Assembly (NCBI RefSeq): GCF_016862315.1
Contig: NZ_BOMS01000110.1
Span: 1-64,000, forward strand
Origin: Actinoplanes palleronii
GTDB taxonomy: Bacteria > Actinomycetota > Actinomycetes > Mycobacteriales > Micromonosporaceae
Length of the DNA: 64,000 bases
Direction of reading: 5' to 3'
The notes under the pieces: model-generated
What the model saw: the letters and a program-made list of their open reading frames with translations, nothing else
Database searches by the model: none
Told to the model about the DNA's origin: nothing
Made by a program: the position numbers and the translations under genes
In this document: piece by piece, positions 16,898 through 26,816 of the stretch
How positions within the stretch are numbered: position 1 is the stretch's first letter
Layout: each line of letters starts with the position of its first letter

Positions 16898-18109
16898 GTG
16901 CGCATCACCTCCGCTCTCATCGACCCAGCGCTGCTGGACCTGCCGTGGCACATCCCGCTCGAGGACTGGCCGGCCGACCATCTGGTCGCCCTGCCCCAGG
17001 GCATCTCGCGGCACATCGTCCGGTTCGTGAAGCTGAACGACGTCGTCTACGCCATGAAGGAGACCCGGGAGCGGATCGCCGAGAAGGAGTACGACCTGCT
17101 CCGCGCGCTGGAACGGATCGACTTCCCGGCGGTGCAGGCCATCGCGATCGCCACCGACCGGCAGACCCCGGAGGGCGAGCCGCTGGAGACCGTGCTGGTC
17201 ACCCGGCACCTGCAGTTCTCGCTGCCGTACCGGGCGCTGTTCTCCCGGGTGCTGCGCCCGGAGACGATGAACCGGCTGCTCGACGCGCTGGCCGCGCTGG
17301 TCGTACGCATGCATCTGACCGGTTTTTCCTGGGGTGACTGCTCGCTCTCGAACACCTTGTTCCGGCGGGACGCGGGCGCGTTCGCGGCCTACCTGGTGGA
17401 CGCGGAGACCGGCAACCTCTACCCGAAACTCTCCGAGGGGCAGCGCAGCGAGGACATCGAGATCATGCGGCTGAACATCTTCGGCGAGTGCCTCGACCTG
17501 CAGGCCGCCGAGCTGCTGCACGAGTCGATCGACCCGGAGGCGGTGGTCGACGACATCCTGGCCCGCTACGAGCGGCTGTGGCACGAGGTGACCTACGAGC
17601 AGGAGGTCGCCAAGGACGCCCGGCACCACATCGAGCGGCGGATCCGGCGGCTCAACGAGATGGGCTTCGACGTCGCCGAGGTGTCGATGTCGACGATGGA
17701 CGGCGGCTACCGGGTCCGACCCAAGGTCGTCGACGCCGGCTATCACACCCGCCGGCTGATGCGCCTGACCGGCCTGGACGCCGAGGAGAACCAGGCCCGG
17801 CAGCTGCTCAACGACCTGGACGCGTACCGCGCCGAGAGTGCGCTGACCGACGAGCAGCAGGCCGCGCACCGCTGGCTGACCGAGGTCTTCGAGCCGGTGG
17901 TCCGGGCGGTCCCGGCAAACCTGCGCCGCAAACTGGAGCCGCAGGAGATCTTCTCGCAGATCATCCAGCACAAGTGGCTGCTGTCCGAGAAGGCCGGGCG
18001 GGACGTCGGGATGGCCCCGGCGGTGCAGTCGTACCTGACCGAGGTCCTGGTCAACAAGCCGGACGAGCTGGCCGTGCTGGGCGTCGACGCGGACGAGCTG
18101 GTGCCCTAG
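16898..18109 (+). CDS. DUF4032 kinase-like protein
   Basis: A 403-residue cytoplasmic protein. Its N-terminal two thirds resemble the lipopolysaccharide/Rio-type kinase fold: VRFVKLNDVVYAMKET looks like a beta-sheet lysine strand, MHLTGFSWGDCSLSNTLF like a catalytic loop (GD..N), and YLVDAETG like a metal-binding DFG-type loop. The C-terminal third is the DUF4032 region common in actinobacteria. Function is not established. Its TAG stop overlaps the stop of the convergent channel gene in the sequence CTAG. Confidence 0.82.
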   Translation: MRITSALIDPALLDLPWHIPLEDWPADHLVALPQGISRHIVRFVKLNDVVYAMKETRERIAEKEYDLLRALERIDFPAVQAIAIATDRQTPEGEPLETVLVTRHLQFSLPYRALFSRVLRPETMNRLLDALAALVVRMHLTGFSWGDCSLSNTLFRRDAGAFAAYLVDAETGNLYPKLSEGQRSEDIEIMRLNIFGECLDLQAAELLHESIDPEAVVDDILARYERLWHEVTYEQEVAKDARHHIERRIRRLNEMGFDVAEVSMSTMDGGYRVRPKVVDAGYHTRRLMRLTGLDAEENQARQLLNDLDAYRAESALTDEQQAAHRWLTEVFEPVVRAVPANLRRKLEPQEIFSQIIQHKWLLSEKAGRDVGMAPAVQSYLTEVLVNKPDELAVLGVDADELVP

Positions 18110-19857
18110 CCCTGACCCCGCGATCGTTCGGCGAGGGCGCGCAGGCCGCGCTGGCGGGCCGCGACCAGGATCTGATCGCCGGCCGCGAGCACCCGGCGCG
18201 GGTCCGGCCGCCAGTCCATCCACTCGTCGGACGACGCGGACATGGCGATCACCTTCGCCAGGCTCGCCTGATCGACCTCGGACAGTGGCGCACCGTCCAG
18301 CTCGGACTGCGGCTGGACGGTGACCGTGCCGACCAGGATCGCGTGCCGGCCGACCGGGATGCTGGCGTGCACGTTGCGTTCCAGCAGGGCGGCGGCGAAG
18401 ACCGGTGCGCAGAGCCGGGACACGCTGCGCGACGTGTTGATCTGGAAGGCCGACTCGATCCGCTGGGCGAAGTCGTCGTCGAACAGCCGCAGCACCACCC
18501 GCAGGTCCTGACGGATCGCCCGGGCGTGCAGCGCGGCCTGCAGGTTCACCGGATCGTTTGTGGAGAGCACGACGAGCGCGCGGCAGGTCGCGATCGAGGC
18601 GGCCTGCAGGGTCTCCTCCTGCGAGGCGTCACCGACGATCACCGGGATGCCGCGTTTCTGCGCGGACTTCACCCCGCGGGCATCGGCGTTCTGGTCGATC
18701 GCCACCACGCGGACACCGAGGTCGTGCAGCTGGCGCAGCGCCTGGGTGCCGACGTTGCCGAGCCCGACCAGCACGATGTGGTCGTGCAGCGGCCCGGACG
18801 GGCGGCCCTGGCTGAGCGCCAGCCGGGCATTCACCATCCCGTCCACCACGGCCGCCGTGATCAGCGGCAGCAGCGCCAGCCCGGCGATGGTCAGCACCAG
18901 CTGCGCGGCCTGGGCGATCGCGTTGCGCTGCTCCTCCACGTCGGACGAACCGACCGCCGTCATCAGGGTGACGTAGATCGACTCCCAGAGGTCGTGCTCG
19001 GTGCCGTCCCAGGCGTTCAGCACCGCGCCGGCCAGCACCGTGGTGATCAGGGTGATCACCACGGCGACACCGAGCTTGCGGTTGAGCGCGGCGCGCAGGG
19101 CCCGGCCGAAAGCGGTCAGCGGGTGGCGCCGGCGGCCGGCCCGGCTGAGCAGACGGCGGGTCACGTCCTCGCCGGGCGGACGGCCGGTGGCCTCGGCCAG
19201 CACCAGATCGTCCGCCTCGGCGGCGCCCGGGTCCGGTTCGACCGGCAGGACCGCCACCTCGCCCGCGGTTTCGGTGGCCAGGGTGGTCAGCACGTCACGG
19301 TCGGCGACATCACCGCGGTGGGCGACATACAACGTACGTCCATCGTGGCGGAAGTGGGTCGGCGCCACCTCGCCGAGCGCGGCCGCCACGAACGCCGGTG
19401 CGGCCATCTGCGCGTCGGAGAGCACCACGTAGTCCGGGAAGATCCGGCTCACGCTGCCACCCAGCCCGGTGTTGAACATCCGGACCACCACCCGCAGCTT
19501 CTCCTCGACCTCGCGGGCACAGAGCGCGGCGTGCAGGTTGACCATGTCGTCCGGCATCACCAGCGCGAGCGCGGTGGCCCCGGACAGACCGGCCTCCCGG
19601 AACGCGCGCTCGTCGAGCCGGTCGGCCTGGCGCAGCTCGACCCCGCGCGACTCGAGCAGCTTCAGGTCGGGCACGTCCGGCCGGATCCGATGCGGAGTGA
19701 TCACCGTGAGCCGGATCCGATGGCGGGAATTCGCCAACTCCTCGGCCAAGGTCCAGACCAGTGCGTCGGCCCCACAGACCACCAGGTGGGGCCGGGTATC
19801 ACCGCCTAGATCACGAGGTGGGACGGCATCCGGACGGGTTACGGCACTCACGTTCAC
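18106..19857 (-). CDS. Ion channel-like protein with two RCK/TrkA-N domains
   Basis: A 583-residue protein: an N-terminal Rossmann domain (HLVVCGADALVWTLAEEL), then two membrane segments flanking a pore-like loop at about residues 265-345, then a second NAD-binding RCK domain (IVLVGLGNVGTQALRQL) and a TrkA-C-like end. The pore loop reads VTLMTAVGSSDVEEQ instead of the TVGYGD of potassium channels, so ion selectivity is uncertain. It resembles the actinobacterial family of NAD-binding channel proteins related to the CASTOR/POLLUX and Trk/Kch layouts. Confidence 0.82.
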   Translation of the reverse strand: MNVSAVTRPDAVPPRDLGGDTRPHLVVCGADALVWTLAEELANSRHRIRLTVITPHRIRPDVPDLKLLESRGVELRQADRLDERAFREAGLSGATALALVMPDDMVNLHAALCAREVEEKLRVVVRMFNTGLGGSVSRIFPDYVVLSDAQMAAPAFVAAALGEVAPTHFRHDGRTLYVAHRGDVADRDVLTTLATETAGEVAVLPVEPDPGAAEADDLVLAEATGRPPGEDVTRRLLSRAGRRRHPLTAFGRALRAALNRKLGVAVVITLITTVLAGAVLNAWDGTEHDLWESIYVTLMTAVGSSDVEEQRNAIAQAAQLVLTIAGLALLPLITAAVVDGMVNARLALSQGRPSGPLHDHIVLVGLGNVGTQALRQLHDLGVRVVAIDQNADARGVKSAQKRGIPVIVGDASQEETLQAASIATCRALVVLSTNDPVNLQAALHARAIRQDLRVVLRLFDDDFAQRIESAFQINTSRSVSRLCAPVFAAALLERNVHASIPVGRHAILVGTVTVQPQSELDGAPLSEVDQASLAKVIAMSASSDEWMDWRPDPRRVLAAGDQILVAARQRGLRALAERSRGQG

Positions 19858-19976
19858 GAATCGTAGTCAGCCGTTACCGCCCGGCGGGGCCGCCCGTTGC
19901 CCCATCCGACACCATTCGTCCGAGTTGGTGGGTATGTCCATCCGACCCATCCTCCGAAGTGGTCTGGAGCAGATCA

Positions 19977-20726
19977 GTGCGTAAGTTGTGGTATGCCGGA
20001 GCCGGCCTCATCGCCGGTGGGGTCCTGCTGTTCGTGGCGGCGCCCGCCCAGGCGGACGTCACGTCCCCGAAGACCGCCGCACTGCCGGCCGCCGACGTGG
20101 TCGGCGGCAGCGTGCCGGACGCTCCGGGCGACCAATCCCCGAGCACGCTGCGTCTGCCGTTCACCGACACGAACAGTGGCTCGCCGCGCCTGCCGGTCGT
20201 CGGCCGCCTCCCGATCATCGGCGGGCTGCTGCCGAACGGCAGCCGCACCCTGGAGAGCGCGTCGACCACGGACCCGGCCCTCGACGACCGGGACGGCTCC
20301 CTGCTGCGCCGCCTGGCCCTGCCGAACTCGGCCGGGCTGGCCGGTCTGCCGCTCGGCGGGACCCCGGTGCCGCTGCTCGACGACACCACACCGGCCATGA
20401 ACAGCCAGGAGCCGATGGACGGCGCGGCGACCGGCGACAACCCGGCACCGACGGACAGCCCTGCGCCGGTCGACAGCGCGGCACCGATGGACAGCGCGGC
20501 GCCGGTCGACAGCGCTGAGCCGGCGCCCTACACCTCGGTCGCCCCGGCCCGGCCCGGCATCGCCGCGCCGTCGGCCGTCGCCCCGGTGGACCCGTCCGCG
20601 GCCGTCGTGCCGTCCACCGACATCGCCCCGACGGTCGACGCCGTGCCGTCCGCGGACACCGCGCCGAGCTCCACCGTGGACGACCCGCGGATGCTCGAGG
20701 AGCCCCTGGATGGCACCACCAACTGA
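19977..20726 (+). CDS. Secreted Ala/Pro/Asp-rich protein of unknown function
   Basis: A 249-residue protein with a signal peptide (KLWYAGAGLIAGGVLLFVAA, cut near PAQA). A middle segment of short hydrophobic and Pro-rich stretches (LPVVGRLPIIGGLLPNGSRTL) is followed by a low-complexity region of imperfect repeats (PAPVDSAAPMDSAAPVDSAE). No catalytic domain is visible. GTG 19977 has GGAG 7 bases upstream. It is probably a cell-surface or exported spacer-like protein. Confidence 0.7.
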   Translation: MRKLWYAGAGLIAGGVLLFVAAPAQADVTSPKTAALPAADVVGGSVPDAPGDQSPSTLRLPFTDTNSGSPRLPVVGRLPIIGGLLPNGSRTLESASTTDPALDDRDGSLLRRLALPNSAGLAGLPLGGTPVPLLDDTTPAMNSQEPMDGAATGDNPAPTDSPAPVDSAAPMDSAAPVDSAEPAPYTSVAPARPGIAAPSAVAPVDPSAAVVPSTDIAPTVDAVPSADTAPSSTVDDPRMLEEPLDGTTN

Positions 20727-20771
20727 CCACCGGCACCCGGCGAGCGCGCACCGCGACCGGTGCGCGCTCGG

Positions 20772-21206
20772 CTACGCCGTGGCGGGCGGGATGTCCAGCA
20801 GGTCCCAGCTCAGCAGCGTGAACGTGGTCTCCTCGAGCGCGCCGGCGGACCGGTAGGTGGCCAGCGCGGCCGCGTTGTCGTTCTCGGTCGCCACCCACAT
20901 GCCGTAACAACCGCTCTTGCGGGCCAGCTCGGCCATCGCGGTGACCAGCGCGGTCCCGATCCCCTGCAGCCGGGCCACCGGCGCCACGCCGAGCTCGTAG
21001 ATCAGCATCTCGGTGCCCTTGTCCGGGTGCGTGGTCTCGACCCCGGAGATCATCCCGACCGGCCGGTTCGCGTCGTCGTAGGCGAACAGCAGGTGATGGG
21101 ACGTCTCGGTGAGGAAACGGTGGGTCGCCTCGGCGATCGGCGGCGCGTCGAAGAGGTCGGCCCCACGGCGAACCTCCTCGGCGGAGGTCACGCGTTCAAT
21201 CCGCAT
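20772..21206 (-). CDS. GNAT acetyltransferase, AAC(3)-I-like
   Basis: A 144-residue single-domain GNAT. Motif A is YELGVAPVARLQGIGTALV, and the C-terminal half is GCYGMWVATENDNAAALATYRSAG. The pattern of EMLIYELGV followed by GIGTAL and the aromatic-rich strand is like aminoglycoside 3-N-acetyltransferase I, but many environmental GNATs share it, so drug acetylation is only a possibility. It stands alone, convergent to the secreted protein gene and divergent from the beta-propeller gene. Confidence 0.8.
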   Translation of the reverse strand: MRIERVTSAEEVRRGADLFDAPPIAEATHRFLTETSHHLLFAYDDANRPVGMISGVETTHPDKGTEMLIYELGVAPVARLQGIGTALVTAMAELARKSGCYGMWVATENDNAAALATYRSAGALEETTFTLLSWDLLDIPPATA

Positions 21207-21339
21207 GGCGCCACCCTAGCCACGGACAAGTCACGCTTCAGCCTCCAATTGCCGATCCGGGACACGATTCGGCACACGCTCCCGGCGCGACGCCGCTGGG
21301 TAGCATGACGGCCGATACCCCGACGGTGGAGGCCACGAC

Positions 21340-23079
21340 ATGCCAGTTCCGGGCGACGGCTCCGAGGACGCCACCAGCACTGCCCCGGCGCCACAAGATC
21401 AAGATCAAGACCGGGATTCGGTACGGTACGCCGCCGGCACCGCGGAAGCTGCCACGCCGACGCCGACTCCCGTGACCACGCCGAACGACCCGCCCCCGCG
21501 GACCGACACGCAGCTGGACACGATGGCCGCGCCGGGACCCGCCGAGGAGCCGGCGAGCGGGTACGCCGCCCCGGTCGACCCGTGGGCCGAAGCCGAAGCG
21601 GCCGCGAACCTCACGAACAACCACGTGCCGCACCCGATGGCGCCCGCGCCGGCACCGGAACCGCCGACCGCGCTGATCGAGGGCGGGCCGGCCCATCCGC
21701 TGACCGCCGCCGGGGACGCGGAGCCGGAGCACCCGTCGTACAAAAAAGGGTTCTGGATCCTCGGTGGGGTGGCCGCGACCGCGACCGTCGCGCTCGCGGT
21801 GACCGCCGCGGTCCTGCTCTGGCCGGGTTTCCCGGCTCTCGACTACCACGCTCTCGACCAGGTCCGCGGGCTCACCCCGGTTGCGCCGATCACCTCGGGC
21901 TGGGCCGACGCCGAAGTGATCGGTGACCGCGCCTACTTCGCCGGCACGGTCGAGACCGGCGAGGCCGCGGTGACCGCCTACAACATCGGCAGCGGCCGCG
22001 AGGTCTGGAAGAACATCGAGGCCGGCCCGGCGAAGACCTGGAAACAGATGATCGCCCTGCCGGACGCGGTCGCGCTGATCTCCGACCCGGACTACACCAC
22101 GAGCCTGGCCCGCCTGGTCGTGCTCGACGGCACCACCGGCGTCAAACGCTGGGACTACTCGCTGGGCAGCTCGGACACCGTGCACTTCGGCGCCGGCATG
22201 GTGCTCGTCGACGACCACGAGCACAGCGTGCTGCACGGCCTCGAGTTGACCAGCGGCGACGAGAAGTGGCAGCTCGCCAACCCGGACGGCTCGGCGAGCA
22301 GCACCCTGCTGGGCGTCACCACCCCGGACGACCTGACCGGACCGGCCGGCACCCAGGGCCGCCCGTTCGCGCCGGAGGTGAGCGACGACGACCAGGTGGT
22401 GCAGATCGCCGCCGACCGCTCCGCCCGGGTGATCAACATCAAGGACGGCACGGCCGGCGAATCCCGCCGCGACGTGGCCTACCCCAGCGACAAGACGGTG
22501 GCACACAACGGCCGGCTCTTCGTCGAGGAGTCCAGCACCGACCGGCTGCTCGCCTACGACCTGGCCGGGTTCGGCACCGGCGGCGAACCCGCCGTGGTCT
22601 ACACCGCGCCGAAGGACGCCGACGTCAGCGACCTGACACCGTGCGGCGACAACCGGATCTGCATCGTGGAAACCATCGGGTACGCGCACGACAAGTCCCA
22701 GATCGTCGCGTTCGACCTGGAAACCCACAAGGAGGCCTGGCGCAAGCCGGCGCCGGACGTGGAGACCCTGGTCCCGGTCGGTGACGCGGTGCTCGCCTCG
22801 ACCGACGAGACGAACACGCTCTTCGACGCGACCGGCACGCCGCAGTGGACCGACTTCCCGGGCACCGCGGCCCGGCTGGACGCCGGGAACGTGCTGCGCT
22901 TCTCCGGCACCCTGACCCCCTCGGTCGGCGACCAGTTCCTCGACGGGGTGCACCCGGGCGACAAGGCGGCGCAGATCGGGCCGCTCCGCGACGTACGCGG
23001 AAGCAGTTGCGCGTGGAACACGTCGGTGGTGGCCTGCGTGCGGGCCGAAGATTTTGTGGTGGAGCGGTTCGCCGGCTGA
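21340..23079 (+). CDS. Membrane-anchored PQQ-like beta-propeller protein
   Basis: A 579-residue protein: a Pro/Ala/Thr-rich cytoplasmic N-terminus of about 135 residues, one membrane helix (FWILGGVAATATVALAVTAA), and an external domain of PQQ/WD-like blades. Blade motifs include GSGREVWKNIEAG, GTTGVKRWDYSLG, GDEKWQLANPDG and THKEAWRKPAP. No PQQ-dehydrogenase catalytic residues are evident, so a binding or sensing role is more likely than an enzyme. A strong terminator follows immediately. Confidence 0.8.
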   Translation: MPVPGDGSEDATSTAPAPQDQDQDRDSVRYAAGTAEAATPTPTPVTTPNDPPPRTDTQLDTMAAPGPAEEPASGYAAPVDPWAEAEAAANLTNNHVPHPMAPAPAPEPPTALIEGGPAHPLTAAGDAEPEHPSYKKGFWILGGVAATATVALAVTAAVLLWPGFPALDYHALDQVRGLTPVAPITSGWADAEVIGDRAYFAGTVETGEAAVTAYNIGSGREVWKNIEAGPAKTWKQMIALPDAVALISDPDYTTSLARLVVLDGTTGVKRWDYSLGSSDTVHFGAGMVLVDDHEHSVLHGLELTSGDEKWQLANPDGSASSTLLGVTTPDDLTGPAGTQGRPFAPEVSDDDQVVQIAADRSARVINIKDGTAGESRRDVAYPSDKTVAHNGRLFVEESSTDRLLAYDLAGFGTGGEPAVVYTAPKDADVSDLTPCGDNRICIVETIGYAHDKSQIVAFDLETHKEAWRKPAPDVETLVPVGDAVLASTDETNTLFDATGTPQWTDFPGTAARLDAGNVLRFSGTLTPSVGDQFLDGVHPGDKAAQIGPLRDVRGSSCAWNTSVVACVRAEDFVVERFAG

Positions 23080-23091
23080 CTTTGGTCCACA

Positions 23092-23126
23092 AAAAAGGGG
23101 GCCGCCCGGCGGGCGGCCCCCTTTTT
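23092..23126. terminator. Bidirectional intrinsic terminator
   Basis: A perfect 16-bp stem (23092-23107 with 23111-23126) with a 3-base loop reads AAAAAGGGGGCCGCCC on one arm. It provides a T5-run on either strand. It sits between the convergent beta-propeller and msiK genes and should end both transcripts. Confidence 0.92.
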
Positions 23127-23140
23127 CAGAAAACGTCGCG

Positions 23141-24226
<1,086 letters not shown>

Positions 24227-24362
24227 GGTGAATCGACTTCCTTTCCACCGGCAGGAACGTGCCGGACGATCCGAGTAGAAGGAACAGCCCCGCCACCGTA
24301 TTTGTTTTTACCCGACCTGCCAAGATGGCGACCACAGATCAGGACGTTATGCTGAGGCCCGC

Positions 24363-24436
24363 GCCCCTGTAGCTCAGATGGCTAGAGCACCCGTCTTGTA
24401 AACGGGAGGTCGTCGGTTCGATCCCGACCGGGGGCT
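24363..24436 (+). tRNA. tRNA-Thr(TGT)
   Basis: A full cloverleaf can be folded: acceptor GCCCCTG with CGGGGGC, D-arm AGCTCAGATGGCTAGAGC, anticodon stem CCCGT/ACGGG with loop CTTGTAA (anticodon TGT at 24397-24399), and T-arm GTCGG TTCGATC CCGAC. The discriminator is T, and CCA is not encoded. It reads ACA codons. The prophage integrase gene starts 104 bases downstream, so the 3' half of this gene is the likely integration site. Confidence 0.95.
24402..24436 (+). other. Candidate attL core in tRNA 3' end
   Basis: Tyrosine integrases of actinobacterial phages usually recombine within the 3' part of a tRNA gene, which the phage copy rebuilds. The phage begins directly after this end, so the attachment core is probably contained in the anticodon-stem-to-acceptor half. 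I found no second copy of this sequence inside the window; attR must lie beyond 64000. Confidence 0.5.
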
Positions 24437-24540
24437 CTTTTCATGCCCGACCTGCGCGAATACGATCCGGAGATCGCAAGCCAGGGGAGGCACGATGCAC
24501 CACCAGTACCCGTCTAGTCGAGCGACCGGGGCGTGAACGC

Positions 24541-25566
24541 ATGCCCCGACAGCACCCCCGAACCCGCCGACCGGCCCGTGACGACATCGGTTCTTATCTG
24601 GTCTGGGTCAATTCCTGGGACCTGAGCCTGCGCGCCGAAGGCCGCAAAGAACGCACCCGGACCGGCTATTTCGACGACATGGTGTTCTTTGCCGGCTGGC
24701 TGCTGCGGCACCGGCCGAAATTCCGCGACTGGCAGGACGTCGACAAGCGGACCCTGCGGGAGTTCTTCGCCTGGCTCCAGGCGGCCGGCACGCCGTGCCC
24801 GCACCTGATCGTGGACGGCGAGCCGCCCGCGGAGTGCGAGGGCTACGCGGTCGGCTACGTCCGGCACGTCGCCGTAAGCGTGGACCGCTTCTACGGCTGG
24901 TGGTCGGCGGAGGAAGAGCTACCGAACCCGCTCGACGGCGTCAAACTGCCGCAGCAGCAGCAGCTCGGCAAGAGCCAGGTGCCGGTGCTCGACACCGAGG
25001 CGCTGGGCAAGCTGATCCACGATGCCGAGGCAGACCGGTCCTTCCACGGCCGCCGCGATGCTGCCCTGCTGCGCCTGTTCATCTGCACGGGCGTGCGCCT
25101 GGCCGAGCTGGCCGGCATCCGGCTCGGTGACCTGAACCTGCAGAAACGGGAGGCGCTGGTCACCGGCAAGGGCAGCAAGAGCCGGACGGTCCGGTTCGAC
25201 GACCGGTCGGCGCTCGCCCTGGACCGCTACCTGCGAGCGAGGGCGAAGCGCCCAGAGGCGAAGCAGGGCGAGCGGGCCCCGCTGTGGCTCGGTCACGTCC
25301 GAGCCACAAGCGGGGCGGGGATGACCGGTAGTGGCATCTACCAGGCGATCAAGCGGCGCGGCGACCGGGTCGGCGTGGTCGTGCACCCGCACATGTTCCG
25401 GCACACCTTCTCGCACCGGTGGCTGGATGCCGGCGGCGCCGAGGGCGACCTGATGGAGTTGAACGGCTGGGACAGCCCGCAGATGCTGCGGCACTACGGG
25501 GCGTCGGCCCGGGCGGCTCGTGCCCGGCGGGCCTACGACCGGGTCGACATCATGGGCGACATCTAA
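24541..25566 (+). CDS. int: Tyrosine-family phage integrase
   Basis: A 341-residue tyrosine recombinase with an N-terminal SAM-like core-binding domain (about residues 15-130) and a C-terminal catalytic domain. Active-site residues are readable: Arg186 (TGVRLAEL), Lys210 (VTGKGSKSR), His284 and Arg287 (HPHMFRHTF), Trp310 in the usual His/Trp position, and nucleophile Tyr319 (MLRHYG). It lies just downstream of tRNA-Thr and reads away from it, as expected for integration at the tRNA 3' end. Its stop overlaps the end of a small minus-strand gene. Confidence 0.92.
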   Translation: MPRQHPRTRRPARDDIGSYLVWVNSWDLSLRAEGRKERTRTGYFDDMVFFAGWLLRHRPKFRDWQDVDKRTLREFFAWLQAAGTPCPHLIVDGEPPAECEGYAVGYVRHVAVSVDRFYGWWSAEEELPNPLDGVKLPQQQQLGKSQVPVLDTEALGKLIHDAEADRSFHGRRDAALLRLFICTGVRLAELAGIRLGDLNLQKREALVTGKGSKSRTVRFDDRSALALDRYLRARAKRPEAKQGERAPLWLGHVRATSGAGMTGSGIYQAIKRRGDRVGVVVHPHMFRHTFSHRWLDAGGAEGDLMELNGWDSPQMLRHYGASARAARARRAYDRVDIMGDI

Positions 25567-25766
25567 ACGCGAGACCGCGCGCCGGATTCCGGCGCGCGGT
25601 TCGTGTGGCAGTACTGGACTGCATCGATGTATCCCTGTGCGTACTTGCGGTTCCCGTGCCGCCGGGCGGCAGCGACAGCGATGGCGGCGAGAGCTAGGAC
25701 GATAATCGGAGCCGGGATGGACCTGTATTTCGCTTCGGTCCGGTCCGCGGCTGCCCGCTTCGGCAT
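25563..25766 (-). CDS. Small phage membrane protein, unknown
   Basis: A 67-residue product with one membrane helix (APIIVLALAAIAVAAARR). ATG 25766 is preceded by AGGGGGG at 9 bases, a strong ribosome site that supports it as a real gene. Its stop overlaps the integrase stop tail to tail. Function not recognised. Confidence 0.6.
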   Translation of the reverse strand: MPKRAAADRTEAKYRSIPAPIIVLALAAIAVAAARRHGNRKYAQGYIDAVQYCHTNRAPESGARSRV

Positions 25767-25932
25767 GGTCTGATTCCCCCCTGATCGTCACGTTTGCCCT
25801 GGCCTCGGGCTACATGAGAGATCAACCGTGCCTGATGATCACTTTCGGCAACATGGTCGTAACGGACCGCGTAGGTGAACGGCCGTCTACGTGAAGGATC
25901 AACCAATCAGTCAGACCGTTACACGATCGGGT

Positions 25933-25948
25933 TAGAACCCTTGTTCTA
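25933..25948. promoter_or_regulatory. GAAC-N4-GTTC operator (SOS-box-like)
   Basis: The perfect palindrome TAGAACCCTTGTTCTA lies 12 bases before the ATG of the AlpA-like gene. The GAAC-N4-GTTC core equals the core of Gram-positive LexA boxes, and a second site with the same core is at 30333-30346. Either LexA or a phage repressor with a similar site could bind. Upstream at about 25822 and 25898 the string GATCAACC occurs twice, possibly arm-type or Xis sites. Confidence 0.5.
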
Positions 25949-25960
25949 GCGGTCTCGATC

Positions 25961-26242
25961 ATGAATGATGTCGCGCGTCAACTGATCAATTGCTCGGGCC
26001 GATTGCGCGGTCTGGACATCCATAGCGTCAGGCGGATGCGCAGGTTACGGCTCTGGGGCGCCTGGGAGATCCAGGACGCCCTTGGCGTCGGCCGGAGTCG
26101 GGCCCGCGAGCTGATGTACAAGAAGGGCTTCCCCGACCCGGTCGACGACGAGATGCGCCGCGGCCCCGTCTGGTTCGAGGACGAGGTCCGGGAGTGGATC
26201 CGCGCAAACCGGGAGACCGTCGCCGAGGACCCCGAGTCCTAG
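25961..26242 (+). CDS. AlpA/excisionase-like HTH protein (paralog 1)
   Basis: A protein of up to 93 residues with a MerR/AlpA-type HTH: WGAWEIQDALGVGRSRARELM, then a wing FPDPVDDEMRRGPVWFEDEVREWIRANR. It ends VAEDPES and is clearly related to the protein at 27108-27323 (ALAEDTES end). Such proteins serve as excisionases or activators of integrase regions. The start is uncertain: ATG 25961 or an internal ATG 26036 are both possible. The SOS-box-like palindrome just upstream suggests inducible expression. Its stop overlaps the next gene's stop in CTAG. Confidence 0.72.
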   Translation: MNDVARQLINCSGRLRGLDIHSVRRMRRLRLWGAWEIQDALGVGRSRARELMYKKGFPDPVDDEMRRGPVWFEDEVREWIRANRETVAEDPES

Positions 26243-26577
26243 CGGTCCACCAGCGACCGCAGCGGCCGCGCCCGCCGCTCCTCCTCCGCCTCCACACCCT
26301 CCTGAACCTCGGCCATCCGCTCGGCCAGCTCGGCCGGCGTCGCCGCTGACGTCCAGGGCCCCGACGACAGGCCGCCCAGCGTCCACCAGGTGATCGCCGT
26401 GCCCACCATCTCCGCCCGGTAGCCGGCGGGCCGCACCCATCCCGGGGTCGTGCAGCCCAGGTCCCAGACCACCCACCAGCGGGGCCGGCCTAGGCGCTCG
26501 CACTCCTCGAGGGCGCCGGCCGGCCAGTGCAGGCGCTCGGCGAGGACTCGGCGGTTGTGCCACGCCAGGCCGGTCAC
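26239..26577 (-). CDS. Phage protein of unknown function (112 aa)
   Basis: The last of three coupled minus-strand genes. GTG 26577 overlaps the preceding stop as GTGA. The protein is Trp-rich (LGRPRWWVVWDLGCTTPGWV, ITWWTLGGL) with an acidic/basic helical tail (AELAERMAEVQEGVEAEEER). No known domain is recognised. Confidence 0.65.
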   Translation of the reverse strand: MTGLAWHNRRVLAERLHWPAGALEECERLGRPRWWVVWDLGCTTPGWVRPAGYRAEMVGTAITWWTLGGLSSGPWTSAATPAELAERMAEVQEGVEAEEERRARPLRSLVDR

Positions 26578-26816
26578 CCGGTCACCTCCGACGGCGGCCG
26601 GGCATTCGTGCACGCGCCGAGACTGACCCAGGCATTCTCCAGGTGCACCCAGCCCCAGCAGCTGTTCCGGATCGCCCAGCCGCAGACGCAGCGGTCGGTC
26701 CGAGGGTCGATGTGCCGGCTTGGCGGGATCGCCCGCTGCCGGCCGAGCTGGTCCTGGAGTGGCCCGTTCGGCCGCGGCTTGTGCACTCCTGAGCCAGCCA
26801 GCGCGGGGCGGGTCAT
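26574..26816 (-). CDS. Small Cys/Trp phage protein (80 aa)
   Basis: ATG 26816 overlaps the upstream stop as ATGA, and its own stop overlaps the next start as GTGA. The C-terminal half holds the ordered motif RCVCGWAIRNSCWGWVHLENA, with three cysteines that could bind a metal. The N-terminal half is basic and Pro-rich. Function unknown. Confidence 0.65.
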   Translation of the reverse strand: MTRPALAGSGVHKPRPNGPLQDQLGRQRAIPPSRHIDPRTDRCVCGWAIRNSCWGWVHLENAWVSLGACTNARPPSEVTG

